DNA of 64,000 nt from Chitinophaga sp. GbtcB8. Lineage in GTDB: Bacteria > Bacteroidota > Bacteroidia > Chitinophagales > Chitinophagaceae. A program made the position numbers and the translations under genes. The notes beneath the pieces are model-generated. The model ran no database searches and was not told where the DNA came from. It saw only the letters and a program-made list of their open reading frames with translations. Below are positions 7,330 through 16,460 of this stretch, piece after piece (the stretch's first letter is position 1; every line of letters starts with the position of its first letter). The DNA lies in contig NZ_JAGXJN010000030.1 in the NCBI RefSeq assembly GCF_019091455.1, positions 1 to 64,000 of the forward strand, written 5' to 3'.

Positions 7330-9231
7330 TCAGGCAAAGAAGCCTATCTCTATCACGGTTTCATTGGCTTCTATACAAAACGGCAGCGCCTCCAGGCCAG
7401 GTACAAAATTAAATACCCGCTCTTCTGTCATGGGTAACAACATCATTTTTTTATCCGCAGTAATACGCACGCTTCCCTCCTGTTTATGGATCTCCGCAGT
7501 ATGCGCTAATTTAATTTCATAGTTTTCTGACGATGGGGAAATAACCGGCACTATTATCTTTACCGGTCTTCCTTCTTTTGCATTATGCTTAAAATGCAGG
7601 GTTACTTTGTCTTTGCTGAACCGGTAGATCACTTCACAATTCACGCCGCCTGCTGCAGGCTGCTGCTGATCTTTATTTACCAGCTTAGAGCGGGTATGTA
7701 TAACGATGGTATCCTGCTCCTGTGTAGTTTTCATGCTTGCAGTAAGGTCGTGGATGTTCAGGTAAGCAGCCCCGCCTTCCTGTAATTCAATACGTGGCGT
7801 TAAAGGCATGGATAAAGGATCCTTATTCACCTGCATATTACCTGCTTCATACAGCTGGTACTCATTCATGCTGGCAGTGAAGATCAACCCGGCTTTTTCA
7901 TGCCACAGCATGGTAAGTGCGCCGCCGGAAGCATGCCCGCCTTTAAAATCTTTATAGTTGCGGTCATAGGCTGTAACAGTAGCCCTGAACGCACCGTGGG
8001 AGATGAGGGTGGTTTGTATATCGCTGAAAAAACGGCTGCCGTATGCCTGCTCCCGCGGCAGGATTACCTTTGCAAAAGTAACCGGTGGTTTTGGCACGCC
8101 ATGATCCAGTATAGTTACCAGTGCTTTAATATGGCAAAAGGTGTGGTGCAGGCTGGCGCTTACACCATGGCTCAGGTAATGCGGGCCGCCGTACAAAACA
8201 CCATCATGCGTATTGGCTTTTAACAGCTGTGTATTCAGCAATGCTACTTTGTAAAAGGCCGGATTGCGGTTAGCCATCAGCGCATAGGCCGGCTGGCAGC
8301 CATCGGAGGTACGGCTGCCCCAATAGGTCCATTTGTAATTGCGGGTGCCCCAGCTGTTATCCCAGCCACCATCCGGTAACATGAACTGCATGTGCGTTTC
8401 CAGGGCGCGGCTTACCACATCCAGCACTTCATTATCTTTTGTGAGCAGCCCATACAGCACCAGCGAGGGCAGGGATTCTTCCACATTATATCCTAAGTCT
8501 ACCGACAAACATCCTTTAGCGCTGCGCTTATAATAAGGCCCGCCTTCGCCGGTAAGGAAACCATCTTTTGCAGTTATAAACCGCAAAACTTTATGCGCCA
8601 GCTCGCGGCCACGGCGGCTGAAACGGGGCTCGTCCAGTATTTCACCTAACAGGGATAAACCATAGGTGGCAGAGATAGGATAATTAATATTACCGTAGTC
8701 AATGTTAAAGGTCTTGTAGATGAAATCACCGCTCTTTTTCAAACGGGCGGTTAATTCATTTTTGAAATTATTATCCAGCAAAGTACCGTGCTGCTTTAAG
8801 GCTTCGCCCAGGGCGATGGCGGAAAATACAGTGGTGCCTTTCCAGGCGCCTTTTACCGGTTCATTTAACCAGGAGCCATCCTCCTGGCTCACGGTACTTT
8901 CCATCCAGCGGTACAGGAGTATGGCTGCATCTGCATAATCGCTGTTATTGGTTACATGGGCCAGGTGCAGAAAGGGATAGATGGTATCGCCCATGCGGCC
9001 ATGCACCGCATTTTCCGGCGGATAGATGATGGTGCCATAATTTTTATCGGCCTTGTCTTTTACCTGCATATTCAGCAGCGTGCTGCCCCAGGTATCCGTA
9101 AGCTGCCGGCAAAGCACAGATAGCTCATCTTCATTCATAGATGAAGGCAGCGCCCAGGCTAAACTATTACCTGCATACAATGCGCCTAATAAACCTGTGC
9201 CTTGTTTTAAAAAATGTCTGCGGGATAACAA
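7330..9231 (-). CDS. Tat-exported alpha/alpha-toroid protein, possible polysaccharide lyase or hydrolase
   Basis: The protein has about 633 residues and starts with a twin-arginine signal (SRRHFLKQGTGLLGA). No ATG or GTG is available for that signal; the codon at 9229-9231 is TTG, which I take as the start. Residues about 35-380 form repeated helix pairs with aromatic and Gly-rich turns (YGTIIYPPENAVHGRMGD, WTYWGSRTSDGCQ), as in (alpha/alpha) toroids of lyases and glycosidases. The C-terminal third (about 400-633) is beta-rich, resembling the sandwich that follows the toroid in heparinase-type lyases. I cannot match it to a numbered CAZy family. An independent terminator lies upstream at 9262-9294, so it has its own promoter. 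Confidence 0.7.
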   Translation of the reverse strand: MLSRRHFLKQGTGLLGALYAGNSLAWALPSSMNEDELSVLCRQLTDTWGSTLLNMQVKDKADKNYGTIIYPPENAVHGRMGDTIYPFLHLAHVTNNSDYADAAILLYRWMESTVSQEDGSWLNEPVKGAWKGTTVFSAIALGEALKQHGTLLDNNFKNELTARLKKSGDFIYKTFNIDYGNINYPISATYGLSLLGEILDEPRFSRRGRELAHKVLRFITAKDGFLTGEGGPYYKRSAKGCLSVDLGYNVEESLPSLVLYGLLTKDNEVLDVVSRALETHMQFMLPDGGWDNSWGTRNYKWTYWGSRTSDGCQPAYALMANRNPAFYKVALLNTQLLKANTHDGVLYGGPHYLSHGVSASLHHTFCHIKALVTILDHGVPKPPVTFAKVILPREQAYGSRFFSDIQTTLISHGAFRATVTAYDRNYKDFKGGHASGGALTMLWHEKAGLIFTASMNEYQLYEAGNMQVNKDPLSMPLTPRIELQEGGAAYLNIHDLTASMKTTQEQDTIVIHTRSKLVNKDQQQPAAGGVNCEVIYRFSKDKVTLHFKHNAKEGRPVKIIVPVISPSSENYEIKLAHTAEIHKQEGSVRITADKKMMLLPMTEERVFNFVPGLEALPFCIEANETVIEIGFFA

Positions 9232-9261
9232 TGTGAAATTTATTTAATGATAACAGCTATG

Positions 9262-9294
9262 AAAAAACGCCCATGAATTAATTCATGAGCGTTT
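9262..9294 (-). terminator. Intrinsic terminator of the SMP-30-like gene
   Basis: Arms at 9265-9279 and 9280-9294 pair over 15 bases (AAACGC..CATGAATT against AATTCATG..GCGTTT) with one mismatch and almost no loop. In the minus direction the stem ends in a run of six T. It lies 16 bp beyond the stop of the gene at 9311-10204. Confidence 0.75.
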
Positions 9295-9310
9295 GTATGG
9301 TGTAAGTATT

Positions 9311-10204
9311 TTACTCTACTCCTTTCACACGCATCTGCAGCGTGTAAATAGCTTCTGATGCGGTGATGAATAATGTTTTCCGGTCTTTGCCGCCAAAACA
9401 AACGTTGCCTGTCCAGTGGGCGGGGATGGGAATGTTGCCCAGCTTTTTCCCGGTGTTATCATAGATGGTTACGCCCTGTCCTGTAATGTATAAATTCCCT
9501 TCACTATCCAGCGTCATACCATCAGAGCCCTGGGATACAAATAACTGTTTAGCTGTTAAAGAGCCATCCGGGTTAATGTTGTACCTATAAGTTTTGCCTG
9601 CTTCAAGATCTGCTACGTATAAATATTTGCCGTCCGGCGTGCCTACAATACCATTAGGTTTCACAAGGCCGTCAGCTGCCACCACAGCGGCTTTCTTTCC
9701 TTTAGGCAAATAATATACTTTCTGTTCTTTTATGTCCGGTGTTTTGCGGGTCCAGTAATCGCGGGGGTAAAAAGGATCGGTGAAGTAGATACCGCCTTTG
9801 GGATCGATCCACAGGTCGTTGGGGCCGTTCAACATTTTTCCTTCATAATCGCTGAGCAGCACGGTTACTTTTTTAGATGGGCTAATAGACCACAGCTCAT
9901 CTTTTTCATCTGCACAGGAAATGATGTTGCCTTTTTTATCAATGTACAATCCATTGGAGCGGCCTGTTTTGTCCATGAACAAAGACAGCTTTCCATTTAC
10001 ATCATACTTCCAGATCTTATCATTCGGCTGATCGGTAAAATAAATGTCGCCTTGTTTATTTACCGCGGGGCCTTCGGTAAAAGCAAATTGTTTTGCTATT
10101 TCCTTTACAGTGGCGCCGGGCGCCACCACCGGTATATCCTGGGCTAAAGTGGAACTGCCCGCAGCTAACAATAATAATAGCAGGGCATAATAACGTGTAA
10201 CCAT
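9311..10204 (-). CDS. SMP-30/gluconolactonase/LRE family protein, exported
   Basis: The 297-residue protein has a Sec signal peptide (MVTRYYALLLLLLAAGSSTLAQ) and then the six-bladed beta-propeller of the SMP-30/gluconolactonase family. Family landmarks are FTEGPAVNKQGDIYFTD, LNGPNDLWIDPKGGIYFTDPFY, KPNGIVGTPDGKYLYVADLE and GSDGMTLDSEGNLYITG. The Glu of FTEGP and the Asn and Asp of GPND and SDGMT are the expected metal ligands. It probably hydrolyses a lactone such as an aldonolactone in the periplasm. No sugar-oxidising partner is adjacent, so the substrate is open. It is a single-gene unit with its own terminator. Confidence 0.9.
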   Translation of the reverse strand: MVTRYYALLLLLLAAGSSTLAQDIPVVAPGATVKEIAKQFAFTEGPAVNKQGDIYFTDQPNDKIWKYDVNGKLSLFMDKTGRSNGLYIDKKGNIISCADEKDELWSISPSKKVTVLLSDYEGKMLNGPNDLWIDPKGGIYFTDPFYPRDYWTRKTPDIKEQKVYYLPKGKKAAVVAADGLVKPNGIVGTPDGKYLYVADLEAGKTYRYNINPDGSLTAKQLFVSQGSDGMTLDSEGNLYITGQGVTIYDNTGKKLGNIPIPAHWTGNVCFGGKDRKTLFITASEAIYTLQMRVKGVE

Positions 10205-10234
10205 GCCCTAAGTTAGCTAAAAAGTACAAAAATG

Positions 10235-10512
10235 TTATTTCAGCGGAATGTTGGGCATTTTATAATTCAGGGCATTGGTGGTGCCGCAGGTAATATCAAT
10301 AGTAACACCGGTAATGGAGCCGGCCAGGTCGGAGGCCAGGAATACGGCGGTATTGGCAATATCCGCCATTGGAGGTAACTTTTTAAGCATGGTGTCTGCC
10401 CTCATTTTTACTAAAAATTCCGGCGCTGCCGGTGAGCTGGCAATGGCTTCTGCGCGGCCGCCTGCCGTGCGATCTCCTCTGCCGGCTGCTGTACATTTTC
10501 CAGGTGCAGGCC
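10235..10512 (-). pseudogene. Short-chain dehydrogenase remnant
   Basis: A frame ending at TAA (10235-10237) encodes the unmistakable C-terminal part of an SDR: MLKKLPPMADIANTAVFLASD, then GSITGVTIDITCGTT and a short tail. Just upstream, in another frame (about 10456-10515), is LHLENVQQPAEEIARQAA, which resembles the second helix of an SDR N-terminal half; the main frame continues with GRAEAIASSPAAPEF. The central part with NNAG and YxxxK is absent. I read this as an SDR gene that lost its 5' end and middle and gained a frameshift. Its 5' side abuts the stop of the LLM monooxygenase gene. The N-terminal match is less certain than the C-terminal one. Confidence 0.65.
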
Positions 10513-10514
10513 GG

Positions 10515-11549
10515 TTATTTACCCAGCGCTTCCCGCACAGCCGGGGCTATTTTTTTCCCAAACAGCTCAATGGCATGTAATACTTTATCATGCGTAATGT
10601 AACCTTTTACCAGCTGCGCCAGGAAACGGGTATTATTGAACAGCTGATGCTGGTACAACAGCTTCTCAATGATCTCCTGCACACTGCCTACAAACAAGGG
10701 GCCTTCCGGCATACGCAGGTATTCAAATTGCTCCCGTGTAAGGGGCGGCCAGCCGCGCTCTTTACCCACGCGGTTCATGAGCACCTGGTAAGATGGGAAA
10801 AACTCATCTGCCGCCTGGTCTGAGCTGTCGGCCACATAAAACTGGGAATTGATGGCCAGCGGCAGCTGTGCTGGATCATGGCCTGCGGTTTGGGCCGACT
10901 GCCGGTATAAATTGATCAATTGTACATACTGGCTGGGGCGGCCTCCCAGAATGGCCAGCGTTAAAGGCAAATTGAGCTTACCTGCCCGTACTGCAGATGC
11001 CGGTGTACCGCCTATGGCCAGCCAAATGGGCAAAGCTGCCTGGTAGGGCCTTGGATAAACACCGCGGTTGCTGACAGGCGCCCGGAACTTTCCTTTCCAG
11101 GTGAGAGTTTCATGCTGGTTGATCTGTAACAGCATGTTCAGCTTTTCCTCAAACAAAGCATCGTAATCTGCCAGGTTGTAACCGAACAGGGGATAGGATT
11201 CTGTGAAGGAGCCACGGCCGGCCAGGATCTCCACCCGTCCGCCGGATAACAGGTCAACGGTGGCAAACTGCTGAAAAGTACGTACGGGATCAGCGGAGCT
11301 GAGCACAATAACGGAGCTGGTTAAACGAATATTCTTTGTAACAGCGGCAATAGCCCCCAGCACTACTTCCGGGGCGGATATAACAAAATCAGGCCGGTGA
11401 TGCTCTCCTACTGCAAACACATCCAGCCCAACAGCATCGGCCAGCTTGGCTTCTTCAATAATTTCCTGCATACGCAGGAAGGATTGAGCTGCATTACCTG
11501 TTACGCCTTCCGGCTGTACTTCTCCAAATGTGCTGATCCCCAGTTCCAT
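10515..11549 (-). CDS. LLM-class flavin-dependent oxidoreductase (luciferase-like monooxygenase)
   Basis: The 344-residue TIM-barrel flavoprotein of the bacterial luciferase superfamily is presumably cytoplasmic and uses reduced FMN or F420 to oxidise an unidentified substrate. Landmarks are MELGISTFGE at the start, EAKLADAVGLDVFAVGEHH (about 35-53), TSSVIVLSSADPVRTFQQFATVDLLSGGRVEILAGRG (about 77-113) and AIGGTPASAVRAG. This is the subgroup often annotated as Atu2307/SP_0267-like. Its 3' end abuts the SDR remnant, so the two may once have formed a redox operon. Confidence 0.9.
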   Translation of the reverse strand: MELGISTFGEVQPEGVTGNAAQSFLRMQEIIEEAKLADAVGLDVFAVGEHHRPDFVISAPEVVLGAIAAVTKNIRLTSSVIVLSSADPVRTFQQFATVDLLSGGRVEILAGRGSFTESYPLFGYNLADYDALFEEKLNMLLQINQHETLTWKGKFRAPVSNRGVYPRPYQAALPIWLAIGGTPASAVRAGKLNLPLTLAILGGRPSQYVQLINLYRQSAQTAGHDPAQLPLAINSQFYVADSSDQAADEFFPSYQVLMNRVGKERGWPPLTREQFEYLRMPEGPLFVGSVQEIIEKLLYQHQLFNNTRFLAQLVKGYITHDKVLHAIELFGKKIAPAVREALGK

Positions 11550-11646
11550 AAAGTAAACGGTTTTTTATCCGCCTACAATTTAAGGCAATACAGCGAGATA
11601 CCGGCACTCCACGGCGGCGTAGCAAACGCGGCGCGGGGCTGCGTCA

Positions 11647-12090
11647 TTAGGCTTGTTCCCACTCAGAATACCGGGTTTCTTCCGGCACATCTGTGCTGCT
11701 TTCAAAATTCAGGGCATACCCATCCGGATCATACAGGTTAATGACCCACATATTATTTCCTACAAACGGCTCTGTAGTGCTGATACCATTGGCAATAAAC
11801 TCGTGGTACAGGGCCAGCGCATCTTCACAAATAAAACAGATGGATACGCCCACACCTACTTTGCCTTCGGGCGTCCAGGCATCAGGCCCTTCCGCATGGT
11901 ACTCCTGTAACATGATTGCGGCGCCTTCCCGCTGTACGCAGCACCATTCTATTTTTCCGCGGGGCTCCCATCTGGCAATGATCTCAAAGCCAAGGCCCTC
12001 TACATAAAAGCGGATGGAGGCCTCCATATCTGCTACTGCAAAAAAGGGAACGGCCTGCTGAATATTTTTGGGTGGTAGATATTCCTGCAT
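11647..12090 (-). CDS. VOC-family protein (glyoxalase/bleomycin-resistance fold)
   Basis: The 147-residue protein has two beta-alpha-beta-beta-beta modules of the vicinal oxygen chelate fold: VPFFAVADMEASIRFYVEGLGFEI in the first and VSICFICEDALALYHEFIANG with NLYDPDGYALNFES in the second. The DPDGY.L.F.S signature near the C-terminus carries the usual metal-ligand Glu. The family includes dioxygenases, glyoxalases and antibiotic-binding proteins, and nothing in the context decides between them. It stands alone, about 100 bp from the LLM gene on the same strand. Confidence 0.9.
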   Translation of the reverse strand: MQEYLPPKNIQQAVPFFAVADMEASIRFYVEGLGFEIIARWEPRGKIEWCCVQREGAAIMLQEYHAEGPDAWTPEGKVGVGVSICFICEDALALYHEFIANGISTTEPFVGNNMWVINLYDPDGYALNFESSTDVPEETRYSEWEQA

Positions 12091-12393
12091 TGTTTAAAAC
12101 ATTTGGGAGTTATACCATTTTTGATGTTGCATGGCAGGTTAAATCTTTTTGAATGGTTAATAAGGCTGCAGGTCTAAGAACAGGCTAATGGGCTTAACTG
12201 AAAATCGTATTATCACTGTTAATTTACTAAATAGGCCGGCCATTTCAATGCATCCGGCCATAAAAAGAGCGCATCATCAAAAAAATTAATCTGGAACCGC
12301 TTTCCCCATTTTTATCATGACCGGGGATACTACTATAAAAAAGCCCCCCGGAGCTATTCCGGGAGGCTTGCAGGTTCCTGCGCCAACAGGTTA
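12091..12393. other. Intergenic region with terminator
   Basis: These 303 bases lie between the start of the VOC gene and the stop of the GH87-like gene. Apart from the terminator at 12336-12369 and a weak GGCCGG...CCGGCC inverted repeat near 12233-12262, I see no gene. The VOC gene promoter should lie in its left part, but no exact TAnnTTTG is present. Confidence 0.6.
12336..12369 (-). terminator. Intrinsic terminator closing the glucan locus
   Basis: AAGCCTCCCGG pairs with CCGGGGGGCTT (arms at about 12341-12351 and 12359-12369, minus strand) around a short loop, followed by a run of T. It lies 25 bp beyond the stop of the GH87-like gene and marks the end of the SusC-to-GH87 transcript. Confidence 0.88.
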
Positions 12394-15300
12394 CTATGGT
12401 ATTTTTACAAACCGTTTTGTGATCTTTTGCGTTTTTTGAGTGAATAGCAATGTATACACGCCCGGAGGTAAAGCAGCAATGTTCACTGTACGCGCAGCCG
12501 CATTGGTGCGCATTACAATGTTACCACTGCTGTTCAGGATGTATATTATACCGCCCGACAGATCATATTTAGATTGTAGCTTCAGCTCACTCACGGCGGG
12601 GTTCGGATATACTTCCAGGGTGATGGCCTCCGTGGCAGGCAACAGCTTTTGCCCGTTATTGGGGTTACTAATGGACAAGGCCGGCGTGCTGCCGCTACGG
12701 GCCAATGCGTTGGCAGGTACCTGTTCCAGCTGCCATTGGGCGCTTTGCCAAACAGGATACATCATACCATGCTGCGCATAACCTTTCAGGTTCTCTATAT
12801 GAATATAATCGTTTGAGGGACCTGCATTGCGGATACGTACGTAACCATCGCCGGTGTTTTCCATGGCCCAGCGGGAGCTGAGCGTACCGGCGCTGCGGGT
12901 GCTAACTTCCACATAATCCAGCGCATGCTCAATGTTTATATACTCGCCGGTAGCGCGGTTCTTAATTTCCACATATCCGCCGCTTACATTTTCCAGCGAC
13001 CACTGGTAGCTGTTATCTGTGGCTGCAGGGGAAGCAGCGTAATTTGCCTGCGCGCCGCCATCATTCAGATAAGTGTTCTGCCAGCGGTTCTTAATACGGT
13101 AATAAATAGTGCTGCCCTGCGTAACAGTTACCGCGCAGGTGGCTGTTTTTCCCTGGTCGGCCGTAGTAACGGTAATTACCGTTGAACCTACAGCTACTGC
13201 GGTTACCAGCCCTGCTGCATTAACGGTAGCAATGCTGGTATTGCCTGAGCTCCAGCTTACATTGGTATTGGAGGCGTTGGCCGGCAGTACGCTGGCTACC
13301 AGCTGCTGCGTAGCGCCTGTGCTAATGCTTGCAGTGGCAGGTGATACGCTTACACCCGTTACCGGTACATTGGTAGCACTACAGTTTGTTAAATATACGG
13401 TGCCGAATACACGCGGATCCTGGAAGGCCGTGGTGGTAGTGGCAAAGGTTGCCAGCTGCGCATCGCGGGTGCCGCCATTATCATCATTATCCAGCTGCAC
13501 ATCCAGGCCAATGGGTTTGCCCAGGGCCGCGGTGGTGCCAATGGTGCTCCAGGGAATGGCTGCTTCCACATTGTAGCCGGTAGCAGTCGCATACTGGCTA
13601 AAAGTAATGCCCGTGGTGCGGGTTACAGAATTGCCACCTACATGCAGGGTGTTGTCATTGTAACGGAAGCCCAGCTGAAAATCATTAGCGCCGTCGTAAG
13701 TGGCGGTTTTGCTGTTATCGCCATCAATAAAAATTTCCACCACATCATCTTCCCACCAGCTGCCACCGGAATCATTGATCTTAGCGGCATCATTTACCTG
13801 CACCAATATATACAGGTTGGTGTTATCGTACATGGCGCGCCACTGCCCGCCGTAACCAGCCGGTACACCGCCCAGCACCACATTGCCAATACTCTTAACA
13901 GGTGCTGCAGACCAGGCGCCGTCAATGGTTTGATCAATAACCGGTGCGGTACCTGTAACCCGCGCAACGGTAGGTGCAGTACAGGGTGGCAGGTCATTAT
14001 CCGTAATGGTGATCAGGGCGGTGGTATCATTACCTAACTGGTAACCGGTACCTGTTTTGAGTGTTAAGCGCAAGGTTTCCGGTCCTTCAAAACTATTATC
14101 ATCCACGGGCGTAATGGTAATAGTTTGCGCCAGTGTGGTGGGTGATAACGTTACCGATCCTGTTAAAGCCGGACTGGCCGTGTAATCAGCAGCAGCAGCC
14201 GTACCGCTGATAATATAATTTACCGTTACTGTTTGGGTGATGGCGGAGGCGCTGATGCGGAAAGTACCGGTATTATTGCCTTCCCCGGCATCTGCATCTG
14301 TAGCCGTAATATTTACAGCAGGCGTTACCGTTACCTTGCGGGTAGCGGTAAAATTGCCGCTTTGTGTAGTTACCGTAATGGTTGCAGCGCCCAAACCTAC
14401 GGCTGTTACCTTACCATTGGCATCCACCGTTACAGCGGCTGTGTTGGAGGAGGTCCAGCTGAGATTTTTATTGGTAGCATCTACCGGTATAATATTCGCC
14501 TTCAGCTGAAAGCTGCTGCCGGTAGCTATGGTAGTATCTGTAGCCGTCACCAGCACTACACCGGTTACGGGAATATTTACATCCCGTATAATGAGCTTAA
14601 AATTTGTATTGCGGTTCAGGGAAGTGCCGGATTCCGCGTTCCTTACGGTAAGATTGTTGAACACCGCAGAATCTGAATTGGCCTGCGCATAAATACCAAA
14701 ACCGCCGTAAACATCAGAAGGCACATCGCGCACCACAGGATCCAAACCAGTGCCGTCTATCAGCGTGTTATTGAAAATAAGGTGATGATAATTATTGCCA
14801 TATAGCTGCACTGCATCGCGCTGCGAGTTCAGGATGTTGGTGTTATCAAACTGTATGTTAAATACACCGGTTTGCGCATAGAGCTCAATGGCGCCTCTTT
14901 TCTGGTTCCAGAGATCGTTGCTGGTGCCGCAGCCGATGATGGTATTTTCCGCTACCTTAATTACATCACCGGGATACTTAAAAGTAAAACCGGCAAAGTC
15001 GTTGGTGAAACGGATACCAGAGCCGCCTACCCCATCTTTAATGAGGTTGTGATTTATATCGTGCCCCGTGCCGCCGAAAATAGCAATGCTGCCGGCCCGC
15101 CAGTTATTTTCAATGGTGTTGTTACGGAAAGTATTGTTCACGCCCATCACGTTGTTAGACGCATCTGTGGAAGGCCATACGGCCAAACCATCATCGCCGT
15201 TATTCCGCACGCTGGACTGCTCCACCGTGGAGTTGGAGGTGCCCTGTGAAAAGTTTACACCATCTGCATAGTTGTTGCGGATACGGCATTTGGAGATCAT

Positions 15301-16410
15301 CATGTTAGTGGTTACATCTATCGGGTACGGAGGATCGTAACCCCCGATCCAGAACCCGCATTCAAAATGCTCCACCCAAATGTCGTGTACATAGGAGCCG
15401 GCGCCATAGGTGCCCATAAAACCTTTGTACACCTTATACATTTGCCCCAGCGGGTTAGGCTCGCCGCCATATACCAGGCGGGCATTGTTGGCCGTGTTCA
15501 TGGAGAAGTTGGAGATCTCCACATGGCTGGCCCTTGCCAGGATACCGCCGGAGAACTGTACGTTGGTGGAGAAGTAAACATAGGTATGCCAGATGCCTGC
15601 GCCCTGGATCTTAATGTTGCTTACATTCAGCAGCAGCTTGTTGCTGAGTATAAAACGTCCGGCAGGGATGTACACATTTTTTCCCTGGCTGGATGCGGCG
15701 GCTATACATTGGGTAAAGGCGGCAAAATCATCCGCATTATCCGTACCATTTGCGCCGTAATCCGTTACAGACAGGTAGTTGGCCGGCAAGGTCAGGGCGG
15801 TGGGTACTGCTTCCAGCTCCACAAAATCTACTCCGTAGGTAATACCATCATTGTTATCTTTTTTGATGGTCACCTTATCGCCTGCCTGAATAGCTGCATC
15901 CAGGCGAAAGTGCACCTCATCAAAACGCATCAGGATCTTGGTGCTGCCGCCGGAAGGTGTTTGCTGTGGATCTGCTGCGGGAAAATACTGGTAGGCCCAA
16001 TAAGATGAAAGGGCAATATCGCGCACCTTCACATCATTTACATACAGGCCCAGTGTGCCGGAAGTGCCGGTACCGGTGCTGTTATCCGGCATGGTAAAGC
16101 GCAGGTTAAAACCCTGTGCCGGTGCGGATAAGGTCCATTCCACATAGGCCCCGTTGCTACCCAGGCTTACATACTTTTGGTCTGATGCTTCAGCAGCAAT
16201 ATCCGTTTGTATAAACTGGGGAGAGGATTGTAAGCTGGCGCCGCCGCCACGGGCACCGCTTTCTGCTTCATAGCGCTGGTAGGGTAACAGGTTAGCGCCG
16301 CGGGGCAGTCCGTCACTTTGTGCGTATACGGGTAATTGGCTCATGCATACGTACAGAACAAGGGCCAGTACCGCCCGGAAAACCCCGGGCGGGCATAGAG
16401 TTGTTTTCAT
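12394..16410 (-). CDS. Large T9SS-exported GH87-like glucanase with multiple binding modules
   Basis: The protein has 1338 residues. Order: signal peptide (1-31); CBM6/35-like beta-sandwich opening with YEAESG (about 46-200); right-handed beta-helix (about 210-605); Big_2 Ig-like (about 612-700); Calx-beta (about 702-800); CBM9-like (about 805-1000); second Big_2 (about 1005-1090); ricin-like trefoil (about 1095-1240); and a T9SS type A sorting domain (about 1262-1338, starting LEVYPNP). In the helix Asp383 (YADGVNF) and Asp406-Asp407 (NNGDDGLAVW) are spaced 23 and 24 apart. As I recall, this matches the catalytic Asp triad of the GH87 alpha-1,3-glucanases Agl-FH1 and Agl-KA. It should cut alpha-1,3-glucan or nigeran outside the cell. 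It is the last gene of the PUL, 50 bp after GH97. The GH87 call comes from motif spacing and context; another beta-helix enzyme is possible. Confidence 0.78.
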   Translation of the reverse strand: MKTTLCPPGVFRAVLALVLYVCMSQLPVYAQSDGLPRGANLLPYQRYEAESGARGGGASLQSSPQFIQTDIAAEASDQKYVSLGSNGAYVEWTLSAPAQGFNLRFTMPDNSTGTGTSGTLGLYVNDVKVRDIALSSYWAYQYFPAADPQQTPSGGSTKILMRFDEVHFRLDAAIQAGDKVTIKKDNNDGITYGVDFVELEAVPTALTLPANYLSVTDYGANGTDNADDFAAFTQCIAAASSQGKNVYIPAGRFILSNKLLLNVSNIKIQGAGIWHTYVYFSTNVQFSGGILARASHVEISNFSMNTANNARLVYGGEPNPLGQMYKVYKGFMGTYGAGSYVHDIWVEHFECGFWIGGYDPPYPIDVTTNMMISKCRIRNNYADGVNFSQGTSNSTVEQSSVRNNGDDGLAVWPSTDASNNVMGVNNTFRNNTIENNWRAGSIAIFGGTGHDINHNLIKDGVGGSGIRFTNDFAGFTFKYPGDVIKVAENTIIGCGTSNDLWNQKRGAIELYAQTGVFNIQFDNTNILNSQRDAVQLYGNNYHHLIFNNTLIDGTGLDPVVRDVPSDVYGGFGIYAQANSDSAVFNNLTVRNAESGTSLNRNTNFKLIIRDVNIPVTGVVLVTATDTTIATGSSFQLKANIIPVDATNKNLSWTSSNTAAVTVDANGKVTAVGLGAATITVTTQSGNFTATRKVTVTPAVNITATDADAGEGNNTGTFRISASAITQTVTVNYIISGTAAAADYTASPALTGSVTLSPTTLAQTITITPVDDNSFEGPETLRLTLKTGTGYQLGNDTTALITITDNDLPPCTAPTVARVTGTAPVIDQTIDGAWSAAPVKSIGNVVLGGVPAGYGGQWRAMYDNTNLYILVQVNDAAKINDSGGSWWEDDVVEIFIDGDNSKTATYDGANDFQLGFRYNDNTLHVGGNSVTRTTGITFSQYATATGYNVEAAIPWSTIGTTAALGKPIGLDVQLDNDDNGGTRDAQLATFATTTTAFQDPRVFGTVYLTNCSATNVPVTGVSVSPATASISTGATQQLVASVLPANASNTNVSWSSGNTSIATVNAAGLVTAVAVGSTVITVTTADQGKTATCAVTVTQGSTIYYRIKNRWQNTYLNDGGAQANYAASPAATDNSYQWSLENVSGGYVEIKNRATGEYINIEHALDYVEVSTRSAGTLSSRWAMENTGDGYVRIRNAGPSNDYIHIENLKGYAQHGMMYPVWQSAQWQLEQVPANALARSGSTPALSISNPNNGQKLLPATEAITLEVYPNPAVSELKLQSKYDLSGGIIYILNSSGNIVMRTNAAARTVNIAALPPGVYTLLFTQKTQKITKRFVKIP

Positions 16411-16460
16411 AATACGTGGGTTTGGGTTTAAGAATAGTAGTTAAAATTTAATGGGTTGTA

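Noticed and set aside
12440..16008. Many long plus-strand ORFs (up to 213 codons) opposite the GH87-like gene
   Set aside because: They are antisense shadows of a gene with strong domain content; their translations are low in recognisable motifs and have no start context.
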